From Mesorhizobium sp. LSJC280B00 (GTDB lineage: Bacteria > Pseudomonadota > Alphaproteobacteria > Rhizobiales > Rhizobiaceae): 42,872 bases of DNA. Location: NCBI RefSeq assembly GCF_000502835.1, contig NZ_AYVL01000007.1, forward strand, positions 13,711 through 56,582. Direction: 5' to 3'. A model generated the notes under the pieces. It worked only from the letters and a program-made list of their open reading frames with translations, was not told where the DNA came from and did no database searches. The stretch's first letter is position 1, and each line of letters begins with the position of its first letter. The position numbers and the translations under genes are program-made. Shown in pieces: positions 17,211 through 24,622 of the stretch.

Positions 17211-18185
17211 CTACGCCGAAATATCGATGACGCCGCAGTCGCCCGCAGCGCTGCCAAAGGCGACGCGGCGCTCTTCCTTGTCCCACATCATCGAAGTGAC
17301 GGCGCCCTTGCCCGGCCGGCGCAACAGCACTTCCTTGGCGTCGGCGAAGCGCACCGCCATCACCATCCCGTCATCATAGCCGATAGCAACGACGTCCTGG
17401 CTCGGGTGACAGGCGACGGAGGTGACCATCGCATTGCCGCGCGTGCCGAGTTCCAGCGGCGCCTTGCCCATCGGCCCGTCTTTGCTGGAAAACGGCCAGA
17501 CGATTGCCGCCGGCGCGCCGGAACTCGCCAGCCATTTGCCCTTGGCGCTCCACGACAGGCTTTTCACCTTGCCGGGGTAGCCGGACATGCGCATGTGCTT
17601 GCCGTCGGCGAGCTTCCAGCCATGCAGCGCGTTTTCCTGCATGGTGGTGACGAGGAAGGCGCCGTCCGGCGAGAAAGTGATGCCGGTATGCGCGCCGGCC
17701 CATTCGAGCTCGACCGGCTTGCCCTCGGCCGCCGGGAAATGCAGCGTCGCGCCATTGTAGCGGGCGACGCCAAAGCGCATACCCTTGGGCGAAAAGGCCA
17801 GTCCCTCGACGGAGCGCGGATGCGCGAATTCTTTCGTCTTGCCGTCGGCAAAGCGCACATAGGCGGTCTTGCCCGACGCGAAGGCGATGGCGCCTTGCGG
17901 CCCTGCAGCGACGCTGGTGATCCATTTCTTGCCGGCGCTCGCCAATTCCCCGGCCTCGCCGCCAGCGGTGACGGCAAAGACCTTGCCGTCCTCGCCGCCG
18001 GTGATCAGCCGGTCGTTGGCCACGTCATGGAAGGCGGCGAGCAGCCCGTCATTGGCCTGCACCGTCTTGTGGCCATGGTCGAGCCGGTGGATCGCGCCGT
18101 CGGCCAGCGCGAAATGCGGCACGTCGCCGAGGAAGACGGCGGCAACGCAGTGGCCTTCGAGATCAAGCGGGGCGACGGTGGGCAT
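17211..18185 (-). CDS. WD40 repeat protein
   Basis: A 324-residue beta-propeller protein with repeated WD40-like blades, for example KSLSWSAKGKWLASSG, GITFSPDGAFLVTTM, SVACHPSQDVVAIGYDDG and TSMMWDKEERRVAFGS. No signal peptide, so it is expected in the cytoplasm. The frame is open further upstream to 18350, but that extension is encoded by the palindromic repeat, so the ATG at 18185 (MPTVAPLDLEG) is taken as the start. It lies downstream of the COG0523 metallochaperone gene on the same strand, separated by the repeat. The pairing suggests a role in metal homeostasis, possibly as a scaffold; this is inference. Confidence 0.88.
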   Translation of the reverse strand: MPTVAPLDLEGHCVAAVFLGDVPHFALADGAIHRLDHGHKTVQANDGLLAAFHDVANDRLITGGEDGKVFAVTAGGEAGELASAGKKWITSVAAGPQGAIAFASGKTAYVRFADGKTKEFAHPRSVEGLAFSPKGMRFGVARYNGATLHFPAAEGKPVELEWAGAHTGITFSPDGAFLVTTMQENALHGWKLADGKHMRMSGYPGKVKSLSWSAKGKWLASSGAPAAIVWPFSSKDGPMGKAPLELGTRGNAMVTSVACHPSQDVVAIGYDDGMVMAVRFADAKEVLLRRPGKGAVTSMMWDKEERRVAFGSAAGDCGVIDISA

Positions 18186-18255
18186 GCGAACTGTTCCATT
18201 AGATTGTTTGGTCGCCTTGCCGCCATTGGAGGAAAGCGTGGCTAGGTTCGACGCG

Positions 18256-18403
18256 ACCTTCTCCCCTTGTGGGAGAAGGTGGATTGGCGCGCAGCGCCAA
18301 GACGGATGAGGGGTGCTGGACGGAGTGCCGTCCTTGCCAAGCTGGAACACCCCTCATCCGACCGAGCTTTCGCTCGGCCACCTTCTCCCACAAGGGGAGA
18401 AGG
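18256..18403. repeat. RIME-like composite palindromic element
   Basis: Large imperfect palindrome. The left arm is ACCTTCTCCC-cttgt-GGGAGAAGGT (18256-18280), then a TTGGCGC-gca-GCGCCAA stem (18284-18300), then CGGATGAGGGGTG (18303-18315). The right arm mirrors this: CACCCCTCATCCG (18348-18360), a CCGAGC-tttc-GCTCGG stem (18362-18377), then the CCTTCTCCC...GGGAGAAGG hairpin (18381-18403). The middle stems of the two arms differ in sequence while both remain paired, which shows module exchange or compensatory change. It separates the metallochaperone gene from the WD40 gene. Confidence 0.88.
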
Positions 18404-18440
18404 AGAGAAGGGGCAGCGCTAGCGCTATAAAGTCCGGAAA

Positions 18441-19508
18441 TCAAGCGGCCTGGCAGGCCTCGAAGCTTGTCTTCAGTCGCTCGGCGTCGAGTTCGCGGCC
18501 GATGAACACCAGCCGGCTCTCGTGCTTCTCGTCGTCCTTCCAGGCGCGCTGGTGGTCGCCCTCGATGATCATGTGCACACCCTGGATGACATAGCGCTCG
18601 TCATCGCCTTTCAGCGCAATGATCCCTTTCAGCCGCAGGATGTTCGGGCCTTCCATCTGGGTGATCTTCTCGATCCACGGGAAGAACTTTTTCGGGTCCA
18701 TCTCGCCGCCGCGCAGCGACACCGACTGCACAGTCACGTCATGGATGTCGGAAGGGAGCGCATGATGATGCCCGTCATGATCGTGGTGATCATGGCCGTC
18801 GTGATCATGGTGATGGTGGTCATGATCATGATCATGATGGTCGTGATCGTCATGCGCCTCGAGGAAGTGCGGATCGTTCTCCAGCGCCCGGGACAGGTCG
18901 AACGCACCGCGATCGAGCACCTCGGACAGCGCCACGCTGGCGCGTGTGGTGCGATGGATTCGTGCCGCCGGGTTGATGGCGCGGATCGTCGCCTCCACCT
19001 TGCTCAGCTCTTCGCGGGTGACGAGATCGGTCTTGTTGAGCACGACTACATCGGCAAAGGCGATCTGGTCCTCGGCCTCTCGGGAATCCTTCAGACGCAG
19101 CGGCAGGTGCTTGGCGTCGACCAGCGCCACCACCGCATCGAGCCTGGTCTTGGAACGCACGTCGTCGTCCATGAAGAAGGTCTGCGCCACCGGCACGGGA
19201 TCGGCGAGGCCTGTGGTCTCGACGATGATGGCGTCGAAGCGGCCAGGCCTGCGCATCAGGCCTTCGACGACGCGGATCAGGTCGCCGCGCACGGTGCAGC
19301 AGACGCAGCCATTGTTCATCTCGTAGATTTCCTCGTCGGATTCCACGATCAGCTCGTTGTCGATGCCGATCTCGCCGAATTCATTGACGATGACGGCGTA
19401 GCGCTTGCCATGGTTTTCCGAAAGGATGCGGTTGAGCAGTGTCGTCTTGCCAGCGCCGAGATAGCCGGTGAGGACGGTTACGGGGATCTGCGTCTGTGCG
19501 TCGCTCAT
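18441..19508 (-). CDS. COG0523 (CobW/ZigA-type) metallochaperone GTPase with His-rich loop
   Basis: A 355-residue P-loop GTPase of the COG0523 group, which delivers or inserts metals, commonly zinc or cobalt. Seen: Walker [10 protein letters not shown] (15-23), the metal-binding CVCC (68-71) in [21 protein letters not shown] and the base-recognition NKTD (158-161). Residues 219-249 are an almost uninterrupted His/Asp tract carrying about 17 histidines, likely a metal-binding or storage loop, before the CobW C-terminal domain. The open frame continues upstream to 19586, but the ATG at 19508 starts immediately before the conserved domain. It could be zinc-regulated, but I did not find a convincing Zur box upstream. 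Confidence 0.92.
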   Translation of the reverse strand: MSDAQTQIPVTVLTGYLGAGKTTLLNRILSENHGKRYAVIVNEFGEIGIDNELIVESDEEIYEMNNGCVCCTVRGDLIRVVEGLMRRPGRFDAIIVETTGLADPVPVAQTFFMDDDVRSKTRLDAVVALVDAKHLPLRLKDSREAEDQIAFADVVVLNKTDLVTREELSKVEATIRAINPAARIHRTTRASVALSEVLDRGAFDLSRALENDPHFLEAHDDHDHHDHDHDHHHHDHDGHDHHDHDGHHHALPSDIHDVTVQSVSLRGGEMDPKKFFPWIEKITQMEGPNILRLKGIIALKGDDERYVIQGVHMIIEGDHQRAWKDDEKHESRLVFIGRELDAERLKTSFEACQAA

Positions 19509-19598
19509 ATTGTGCCTCGAATAGGGATTGTCGGCTCCATATAGGATGTGTGCTCGGCTTTTGCACGAGGCAAACCGGTGGGCCAAAGAGGGGCTGGT

Positions 19599-19631
19599 AT
19601 TGCCGAACTTTCCTCACATTACCGAACTTTC
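19599..19631. promoter_or_regulatory. Tandem direct repeat between metallochaperone and dioxygenase genes
   Basis: ATTGCCGAACTTTC (19599-19612) and ATTACCGAACTTTC (19618-19631) repeat at a 19-base period with a single mismatch, in the divergent intergenic region. The spacing puts both copies on nearly the same DNA face. A two-site operator or activator site for either divergent gene is possible; no regulator can be named. Confidence 0.5.
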
Positions 19632-19705
19632 ATTGGCGCCGCCTGACAGCGGGCCCTAGATAGGCGGGGTCATTTACGGAGCTGTTCGCGTTGAAGAGGC
19701 GCCAG

Positions 19706-20428
19706 ATGTCCGACAAGTCGTTGCCACTAAGCCGTCGGCAGGCGCTCGGTCTCGTTGCGGTTACCGCTGGCGGCATATTCCTGCCCGCCGGTGCAAGGGC
19801 CGGGCAGGTTTCGCCCTATGCCGGGCTTGCTTTGTTCGAAGCCGGTGCCGGCGTCTGCGCGATCACGCCCGAGGTCACCGAAGGGCCGTTCTATTTCGAC
19901 CCGAAGCTCGAACGCGCCGATATCACCGAGGGCAAGAAGGGCATCGCCCTCAATGTGCGGCTGCAAATCGTCGACGCCGCCTGCCGGCCGCTTCCCGGCG
20001 CACGCGTCGATATCTGGCATTGCGATGCCCAGGGCAGCTATTCCGGCTATCCCGGACAGGGCGACGGGCAGGATATCGACACGTCCGGCCAGAGCTTTCT
20101 CCGCGGCTGGCAGAGAACCGATGAAAGCGGCATCGCTTCTTTCGCCACCATCTATCCCGGCTGGTATCGCGGCCGCACCACCCACATCCATTTCAAGATC
20201 TTCCCCGACGACCGCTCGGTGATGACCGGCCAGATGTTCTTCCCCGACAGCCTCAGCGAGCAGATATTCGCCACCGTCGCGCCTTATAAAGATCGCCCCG
20301 GCAAACGCGATACATCGAACGCGCGGGACGGCATTGCGCGGCAGGCCGGGCCGCTGTCGCAGGCAGCGCTGCGGGAAATGGCGGACGCCTATCAGGCGTT
20401 GATGGTGGTCGCGGTGAAAGCCGGTTGA
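19706..20428 (+). CDS. Intradiol ring-cleavage dioxygenase-like protein with Tat signal
   Basis: A 240-residue exported relative of protocatechuate 3,4-dioxygenase. The N-terminus carries a twin-arginine signal (SRRQALGLVAV at 9-19, cleavage expected after GARA). The core includes TPEVTEGPFYFDPKLERADI, then VDIWHCDAQGSYSGY and PGWYRGRTTHIHFKIF. The non-heme Fe(III) ligands expected in the family can be placed at Y112 (or Y115), Y154, H160 and H162, so the site looks complete. Tat export agrees with folding around iron in the cytoplasm. The ATG at 19706 has AAGAGG about 6 bases upstream and is preferred to the TTG at 19691. Substrate unknown; not part of a visible aromatic pathway here. Confidence 0.88.
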   Translation: MSDKSLPLSRRQALGLVAVTAGGIFLPAGARAGQVSPYAGLALFEAGAGVCAITPEVTEGPFYFDPKLERADITEGKKGIALNVRLQIVDAACRPLPGARVDIWHCDAQGSYSGYPGQGDGQDIDTSGQSFLRGWQRTDESGIASFATIYPGWYRGRTTHIHFKIFPDDRSVMTGQMFFPDSLSEQIFATVAPYKDRPGKRDTSNARDGIARQAGPLSQAALREMADAYQALMVVAVKAG

Positions 20429-20571
20429 GAACACCTCGTCACGTCCTCATCCAGCCATTGCGGAAAGTCGTTTGTCATCTAACTGAAATAAACATCTGGC
20501 ATTAGCCACGGCGAACACCGCGAAGCTTGCCGGCAAAGCTATTTTCCGAGCCGGAATGTTTTCGATCGTCA

Positions 20572-20599
20572 TTGCCAATCGGCGGCCTGCTTCTATGCT
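20572..20599 (+). promoter_or_regulatory. Candidate sigma-70 promoter for the MarR gene
   Basis: TTGCCA (20572-20577), a 16-base spacer and TATGCT (20594-20599) lie about 30 bases before the MarR start. The match is moderate and the prediction rests on pattern only. Confidence 0.35.
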
Positions 20600-20631
20600 G
20601 TCCGCTCCGGTTCGGCCGAGGAGGGATGAGC

Positions 20632-21114
20632 ATGGCCAAGGCGGACAAGACTGCAACAATGAGCCGGCTGCATTCGGCGGCGCGGCTGGCGCGCACGGCG
20701 CTCGCCGCCCGGCTTCTGGCGCATGGTTTCTATGCCGGCCAGGACCAGATCATGCTGGCGCTCGACCGCGAGGACGGGCAGACGCCCGGCAACCTTGCCG
20801 GCCGCCTCGGCGTGCGTCCGCCGACCATCACCAAGACCATCAACCGGCTGCAGGCGCAGGGCTTTCTGGAGAAGCGGGCCTCGTCCGCCGATGCCCGCCA
20901 GGCGCATATTTTCCTCACCGACACCGGCCGCGAAATCATCCACGCCATCGAGAAGTCGGTGAAGAAGACCGAAAAGCAGGCATTGAAGGGTCTCGACAAG
21001 AAGGATCAGAAAGCGCTGTTCAAGCTGCTTGCCCGCGTCGAGGCGAACCTGTCGGACGGCGAAATGGTGCTCCCAGATGACGAACTGGATATCGAGGACA
21101 AGATGCTTGAATAA
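20632..21114 (+). CDS. MarR-family transcriptional regulator
   Basis: A 160-residue winged-helix regulator. The MarR fold is seen as LLAHGFYAGQDQIMLALDRE, then TPGNLAGRLGVRPPTITKTINRLQAQGFLEKRAS (helix-turn-helix) and the wing SADARQAHIFLTDTGREII. The acidic tail (VLPDDELDIEDKMLE) is unusual. The ATG at 20632 is 7 bases after AGGAGG; the nearer ATG at 20626 is too close to that site. It follows the dioxygenase by about 200 bases and may control it or act elsewhere. The ligand is unknown. Confidence 0.9.
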   Translation: MAKADKTATMSRLHSAARLARTALAARLLAHGFYAGQDQIMLALDREDGQTPGNLAGRLGVRPPTITKTINRLQAQGFLEKRASSADARQAHIFLTDTGREIIHAIEKSVKKTEKQALKGLDKKDQKALFKLLARVEANLSDGEMVLPDDELDIEDKMLE

Positions 21115-21116
21115 GG

Positions 21117-21989
21117 TCACGCGTTCGCCGCTGACGGCCGTCGCGTCAGTGCCGACCAGCGTCCCGGTGTGACGCCGAACGCCTTTTTGAAATGCCGATT
21201 GAAATGGCTTTGGTCACTGAAGCCGGCTGCGATGGCGATTTGCGCCAGTGGCTCGTCGGCTTCGATCATCCGACGGGCTCGTTGAAGCCGGCGCATCAAC
21301 AGGAACCGGTGCGGGCTGGTGGAGAAGGTGGCGCGGAAATGCCGCGACAGGGCATAACGGTCCAATCCGGTTATCGCCTCTAATTCATCCGAACGTACGA
21401 TCCGCGCGACATTTTCCTCCAGATAGTCGCGCGCCAGGCTGGCGGCGCGCCACGCAGTTTTCGCTACCGGTTTCGTCGGCTGACCGGCGTGCCGGGCCAA
21501 GCTTTGCATAAGCTGCGTCATGAAATCGACGACAAACAGCTCGTCCAGTTCCTGATTCAACGGCCCGAGCGCCGAAAGCAGCGTCGCCCGGAGATCGCGG
21601 TCTGTCACCACGGCATTCCCGACGAATGGTAGTGATCCGCCGCCGAGACAATCGAGCATCAGGGACGGCTCCAAATAGAGCATTCTGTATCGCAAGCCGT
21701 CTTCGGTGCCGGCACCGCCATCGTGCAGTTCGTCGGGATGAAGGATAATGATCTGGCCAGGCAGGCTCTGATGCGTTTGGCCGCGATAGCGGAAGCGCTG
21801 CACGCCATAAAGCGTCACCCCGATCGCATAGGTGTCGTGGCGATGGAGATCGAAGGCATTGCCGTGGAACCGGGCCTCGATGCGTTCCATCCCGGCAGCA
21901 CCGGGTGCCGGTACGATGCAGTTCTCGGCTGCATCCACGCACAAACGTCCAAGACCCTGAAAGGCTTCCCGGTCTAGATCGTGCGCCAT
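21117..21989 (-). CDS. AraC-family transcriptional regulator
   Basis: A 290-residue AraC regulator with an N-terminal cupin-like sensing domain (FHGNAFDLHRHDTYAIGVTLYGVQRFRYRG, LPGQIIILHPDELHDG) and a C-terminal double helix-turn-helix (ELEAITGLDRYALSRHFRATF and PLAQIAIAAGFSDQSHFNRHFKKAFGVTPGRW). The open frame extends to 22151 but would overlap the divergent gene; the ATG at 21989 opens just before the conserved domain. It is divergent from the DUF2000 gene across 52 bases and probably regulates it. It converges with the MarR gene, 2 bases away. Confidence 0.92.
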   Translation of the reverse strand: MAHDLDREAFQGLGRLCVDAAENCIVPAPGAAGMERIEARFHGNAFDLHRHDTYAIGVTLYGVQRFRYRGQTHQSLPGQIIILHPDELHDGGAGTEDGLRYRMLYLEPSLMLDCLGGGSLPFVGNAVVTDRDLRATLLSALGPLNQELDELFVVDFMTQLMQSLARHAGQPTKPVAKTAWRAASLARDYLEENVARIVRSDELEAITGLDRYALSRHFRATFSTSPHRFLLMRRLQRARRMIEADEPLAQIAIAAGFSDQSHFNRHFKKAFGVTPGRWSALTRRPSAANA

Positions 21990-22041
21990 CGCTTCACTCG
22001 CAGCCTCGGATTGGCCCCCTTTTCGGATTGGAAACTGTCGC

Positions 22042-22449
22042 ATGTTCGATACGAAATTTGCAATCGTGCTCAAGGATGATCTTCCCGTCTGGCAAAAGCT
22101 CAATGTCACCGCCTTTCTGACCAGCGGCATCGTCGCGCAATTTCCCGACATTATCGGCGACCCCTACCGTGATCGCGCCGGCAATATCTACAACCCGCTG
22201 TCGATCCAGCCGGTCATCGTGCTTTCGGCGGACGGCCAGACGCTCGGCGCGATCCAGCGGCGGGCGCTGGAGCGTGGTGTGACGGTTTCGCTCTATGTCG
22301 AGGATATGTTTTCGACCGGGTATGATCTGGCCAACCGCGCCGTCTTTGCCGAATTTGCGCCGGAGGAGGCCAAGGTGGTCGGCATCGCGCTTCGCGCCGA
22401 AAAGAAGCTCGTCGACAAGATCACCAAGGGCGCCCGCATGCACGCCTGA
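22042..22449 (+). CDS. DUF2000 family protein
   Basis: A 135-residue cytoplasmic protein of the DUF2000 family, which has a peptidyl-tRNA-hydrolase-II-like fold and no established function. Typical segments are FAIVLKDDLPVWQKLNVTAFLTSG, the PLSIQPVIVLSAD stretch, and YVEDMFSTGYDLANR with the C-terminal VVGIALRAEKKLVDKITKGARMH. It is divergently paired with an AraC regulator. The pairing suggests control by a small-molecule signal sensed by that regulator. Nothing in the sequence indicates the substrate. Confidence 0.82.
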   Translation: MFDTKFAIVLKDDLPVWQKLNVTAFLTSGIVAQFPDIIGDPYRDRAGNIYNPLSIQPVIVLSADGQTLGAIQRRALERGVTVSLYVEDMFSTGYDLANRAVFAEFAPEEAKVVGIALRAEKKLVDKITKGARMHA

Positions 22450-22508
22450 GTCGTCGGCCACTAGGCCGGCCACTGGGAAACAAACTGAGCCTGTCGGCGG
22501 CTGTCGTT

Positions 22509-23531
22509 GTGCCAGACTGTTTTGGCTTGCCCGCAGGCGACAATTGCCGCATTGGTGAGGGACCGCCTTGCTTGCCGTCCGGCCTGAAATTGAATGCTCC
22601 CCCAAGACAAGACGAAAGCGCGACATCGCCGGCGGCGATCCTGTGCATGCTTTCCGTCTATGTGTTTTTCACCTTCCTCGACACCAGCAGCAAGTACCTT
22701 GTGCTGGCCGGCGTCTCGGCGCTGATCGTCGCCTGGACCCGCTTCGCGGTCCATGTGCTGATCGTCGGCGTCTTTCTGCACGGATGGCGTGAGCCGCTGC
22801 GCTTTCGTCCCGCCAACCTGCCGGCGCATCTCACGCGCGGTCTGCTCCTGTTCGGATCGACGATATGCAACATTCTCGCGCTGCGGACGCTGCAGCTGGC
22901 GGAAACCACCTCGATCTACTTCTTCGGCCCGATGGTGATCACCGCGCTTGCCGGTCCGTTGCTAGGGGAATGGGCCGGCTGGCGGCGTTGGCTGGCGATC
23001 ATGAGCGGCTTTGTCGGCGTCCTCATCATCACCCGGCCGGGCATCGGGGTTTTTGGCGTCGGCCATCTCTTTGCGCTCGGCTCGATGCTATCGAACAGTT
23101 TCTACGTCATCATGACGCGCCGCATGTCGGCGACGGAAACCTCGGAAAGCCTCATCCTGTTTTCGGCACTGGCGCCGGCCGTGCTGCTGCTGCCGACACT
23201 GCCGTTTTCGCTTTCGTTGCCGCAGGATGGCTGGCACTGGTTCATATTGCTGATGCTGGGCGTCTTCGGCGCCATCGGCCATTGGCTTCTTGTGCAGGCC
23301 TATCGCCTTGCCACCACCACGGCCCTGGCCCCCTATCCCTATTCGCAGATGATCTGGATGATCATCTCCGGCCTGATCGTCTTCAACCAGTTTCCCGACC
23401 GCTGGACGCTGGCCGGTGCGACAGTCATCGTCGCCAGCGGCCTCTACATCGTCCACCGCGAGCACCGGCTTCGTGTGCGCAACCGCGCGACGCTGGACGC
23501 GGAGGCGGAAGCGCTGGCAAAAAAACTTTGA
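22509..23531 (+). CDS. DMT-superfamily (EamA) exporter
   Basis: An inner-membrane transporter of about 320-340 residues with ten predicted hydrophobic helices in two EamA repeats, for example AILCMLSVYVFFTFLDTSSKYL and SIYFFGPMVITALAGPLLGEW in the first half. RhaT/EamA proteins export amino acids, purines or other metabolites; the substrate here is not evident. The start is uncertain: GTG at 22509 gives the longest frame, while TTG at 22572 has GTGAGGGA upstream and is a good alternative. It is followed 47 bases later by a LacI regulator, which may control it. Confidence 0.88.
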   Translation: MPDCFGLPAGDNCRIGEGPPCLPSGLKLNAPPRQDESATSPAAILCMLSVYVFFTFLDTSSKYLVLAGVSALIVAWTRFAVHVLIVGVFLHGWREPLRFRPANLPAHLTRGLLLFGSTICNILALRTLQLAETTSIYFFGPMVITALAGPLLGEWAGWRRWLAIMSGFVGVLIITRPGIGVFGVGHLFALGSMLSNSFYVIMTRRMSATETSESLILFSALAPAVLLLPTLPFSLSLPQDGWHWFILLMLGVFGAIGHWLLVQAYRLATTTALAPYPYSQMIWMIISGLIVFNQFPDRWTLAGATVIVASGLYIVHREHRLRVRNRATLDAEAEALAKKL

Positions 23532-23563
23532 TTTGCGCGGGATCGATGGCATAAGAGCCGGCC

Positions 23564-23578
23564 TTTAAACAGTTTAAA
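23564..23578. promoter_or_regulatory. Perfect palindromic operator at the LacI gene start
   Basis: TTTAAAC-A-GTTTAAA is a perfect 7-bp inverted repeat with a one-base centre, ending directly before the TTG start codon of the LacI gene. Short AT/GC-centred palindromes of this kind are typical LacI/GalR-family operators, so autoregulation is likely. Its position also argues that translation may begin further downstream than the TTG. Confidence 0.6.
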
Positions 23579-24622
23579 TTGCTTCGGGAGCGCAGGGCGC
23601 TGGCACAGAAGATCAAGCTTTCCACCATCGCGGATGCGCTCGGCGTGTCCACGGCCACGGTCTCGCTGGCCTTGCGCGACAGCCCGCTGGTCGCCGGCGG
23701 CACCCGCGACCGCATCAAGGAACATGCCCGCGCCATCGGCTATATCTACAACCGCCGCGCCGCCAGCCTGCGCACCTCGCGCTCAGGCATAGTCGGCGTC
23801 GTCGTCCACGACATCATGAACCCGTTCTTTGCCGAGATATTGCGTTCGATCGAGAGCGAACTCGACCGCAGCCGGCAAACCTTCATCCTGTCGAACCACT
23901 ACGACCAACTCGAGAAACAACGCACCTTCATCGACACGCTTCTGCAGCTCGGCGCTGACGGCGTCATCATGTCGCCGGCCATCGGCACACCGCCCGAAGA
24001 CATAATCATGGCCGAGGAGAACGGTCTCCCGGCAGTGCTGATTGCACGCACCGTCGAAGGTGCCGACGTGCCGGTGTTTCGCGGCGACGATGCCTATGGC
24101 ACCGGGCTTGCTACCAATCATCTGATCTCGCTTGGCCACAAGCGCATCGCAATGATCGGCGGTACCGACCAGACCTCGACCGGCCGCGACCGCTATCAGG
24201 GATATGTCAACGCCATGGAGGCGGCAGGGCTTGAGGTCAGGCCGTCCTGGCGCATCGCCGGCCCACGCACCAAGCAGGCCGGCTTCGAGGCCGCCGGGCA
24301 GTTCCTGGCGCTGAAGGACAGGCCGACCGCGGCCTGCTGCTGGAACGACCTCGTCGCCATCGGCCTGATGAACGGCATTGCGCGCGCCGGGCTGGTGCCG
24401 GGCATCGACATCTCTGTTACCGGCTATGACGACCTCGAGGAGGCGGCGATCGCCACGCCGGCGCTGACTACCGTGTGGAACGGCCAGCGCGAGGTTGGCC
24501 GCCGCGCCGCCAGCGCGCTGCTCGACAAACTCAACGGACAGACGGTGCGGCCGTCGCAGGAACTGATCAAGCCGGAACTGCATGTGCGCCAGTCGACCGG
24601 CAAACCGGTGGAACGTGCATGA
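23579..24622 (+). CDS. LacI-family transcriptional regulator
   Basis: A regulator of up to 347 residues with an N-terminal LacI HTH (KLSTIADALGVSTATVSLALRDS, residues 13-35) and hinge, then a sugar-binding-like domain (GIVGVVVHDIMNPFFAEILR, GADGVIMSPAIGTP, HKRIAMIGG, CCWNDLVAIGLMNG, ISVTGYDDLEEAAIATPALTTVWNG). The TTG at 23579 gives the full frame but lies directly against the operator; a CTG at 23600 with CGGGAG upstream would give a start immediately before AQKIKLST, as in many homologues. Its stop overlaps the downstream dehydrogenase start (ATGA), so the two are cotranscribed. The inducer is probably a sugar acid or related metabolite handled by that enzyme. Confidence 0.92.
   Translation: MLRERRALAQKIKLSTIADALGVSTATVSLALRDSPLVAGGTRDRIKEHARAIGYIYNRRAASLRTSRSGIVGVVVHDIMNPFFAEILRSIESELDRSRQTFILSNHYDQLEKQRTFIDTLLQLGADGVIMSPAIGTPPEDIIMAEENGLPAVLIARTVEGADVPVFRGDDAYGTGLATNHLISLGHKRIAMIGGTDQTSTGRDRYQGYVNAMEAAGLEVRPSWRIAGPRTKQAGFEAAGQFLALKDRPTAACCWNDLVAIGLMNGIARAGLVPGIDISVTGYDDLEEAAIATPALTTVWNGQREVGRRAASALLDKLNGQTVRPSQELIKPELHVRQSTGKPVERA

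Noticed and set aside
18186..18350. An N-terminal extension of 55 residues on the WD40 protein
   Set aside because: The extension is encoded by the palindromic repeat and includes no conserved sequence. Unlike xdhC, there is a good internal ATG at the domain start, so this is not counted as another repeat-in-gene case.
19509..19598. A Zur box upstream of the COG0523 metallochaperone
   Set aside because: I looked for the AT-rich palindrome of alphaproteobacterial Zur and found only a loose CATTAC half in the direct repeat at 19618; not enough to call.
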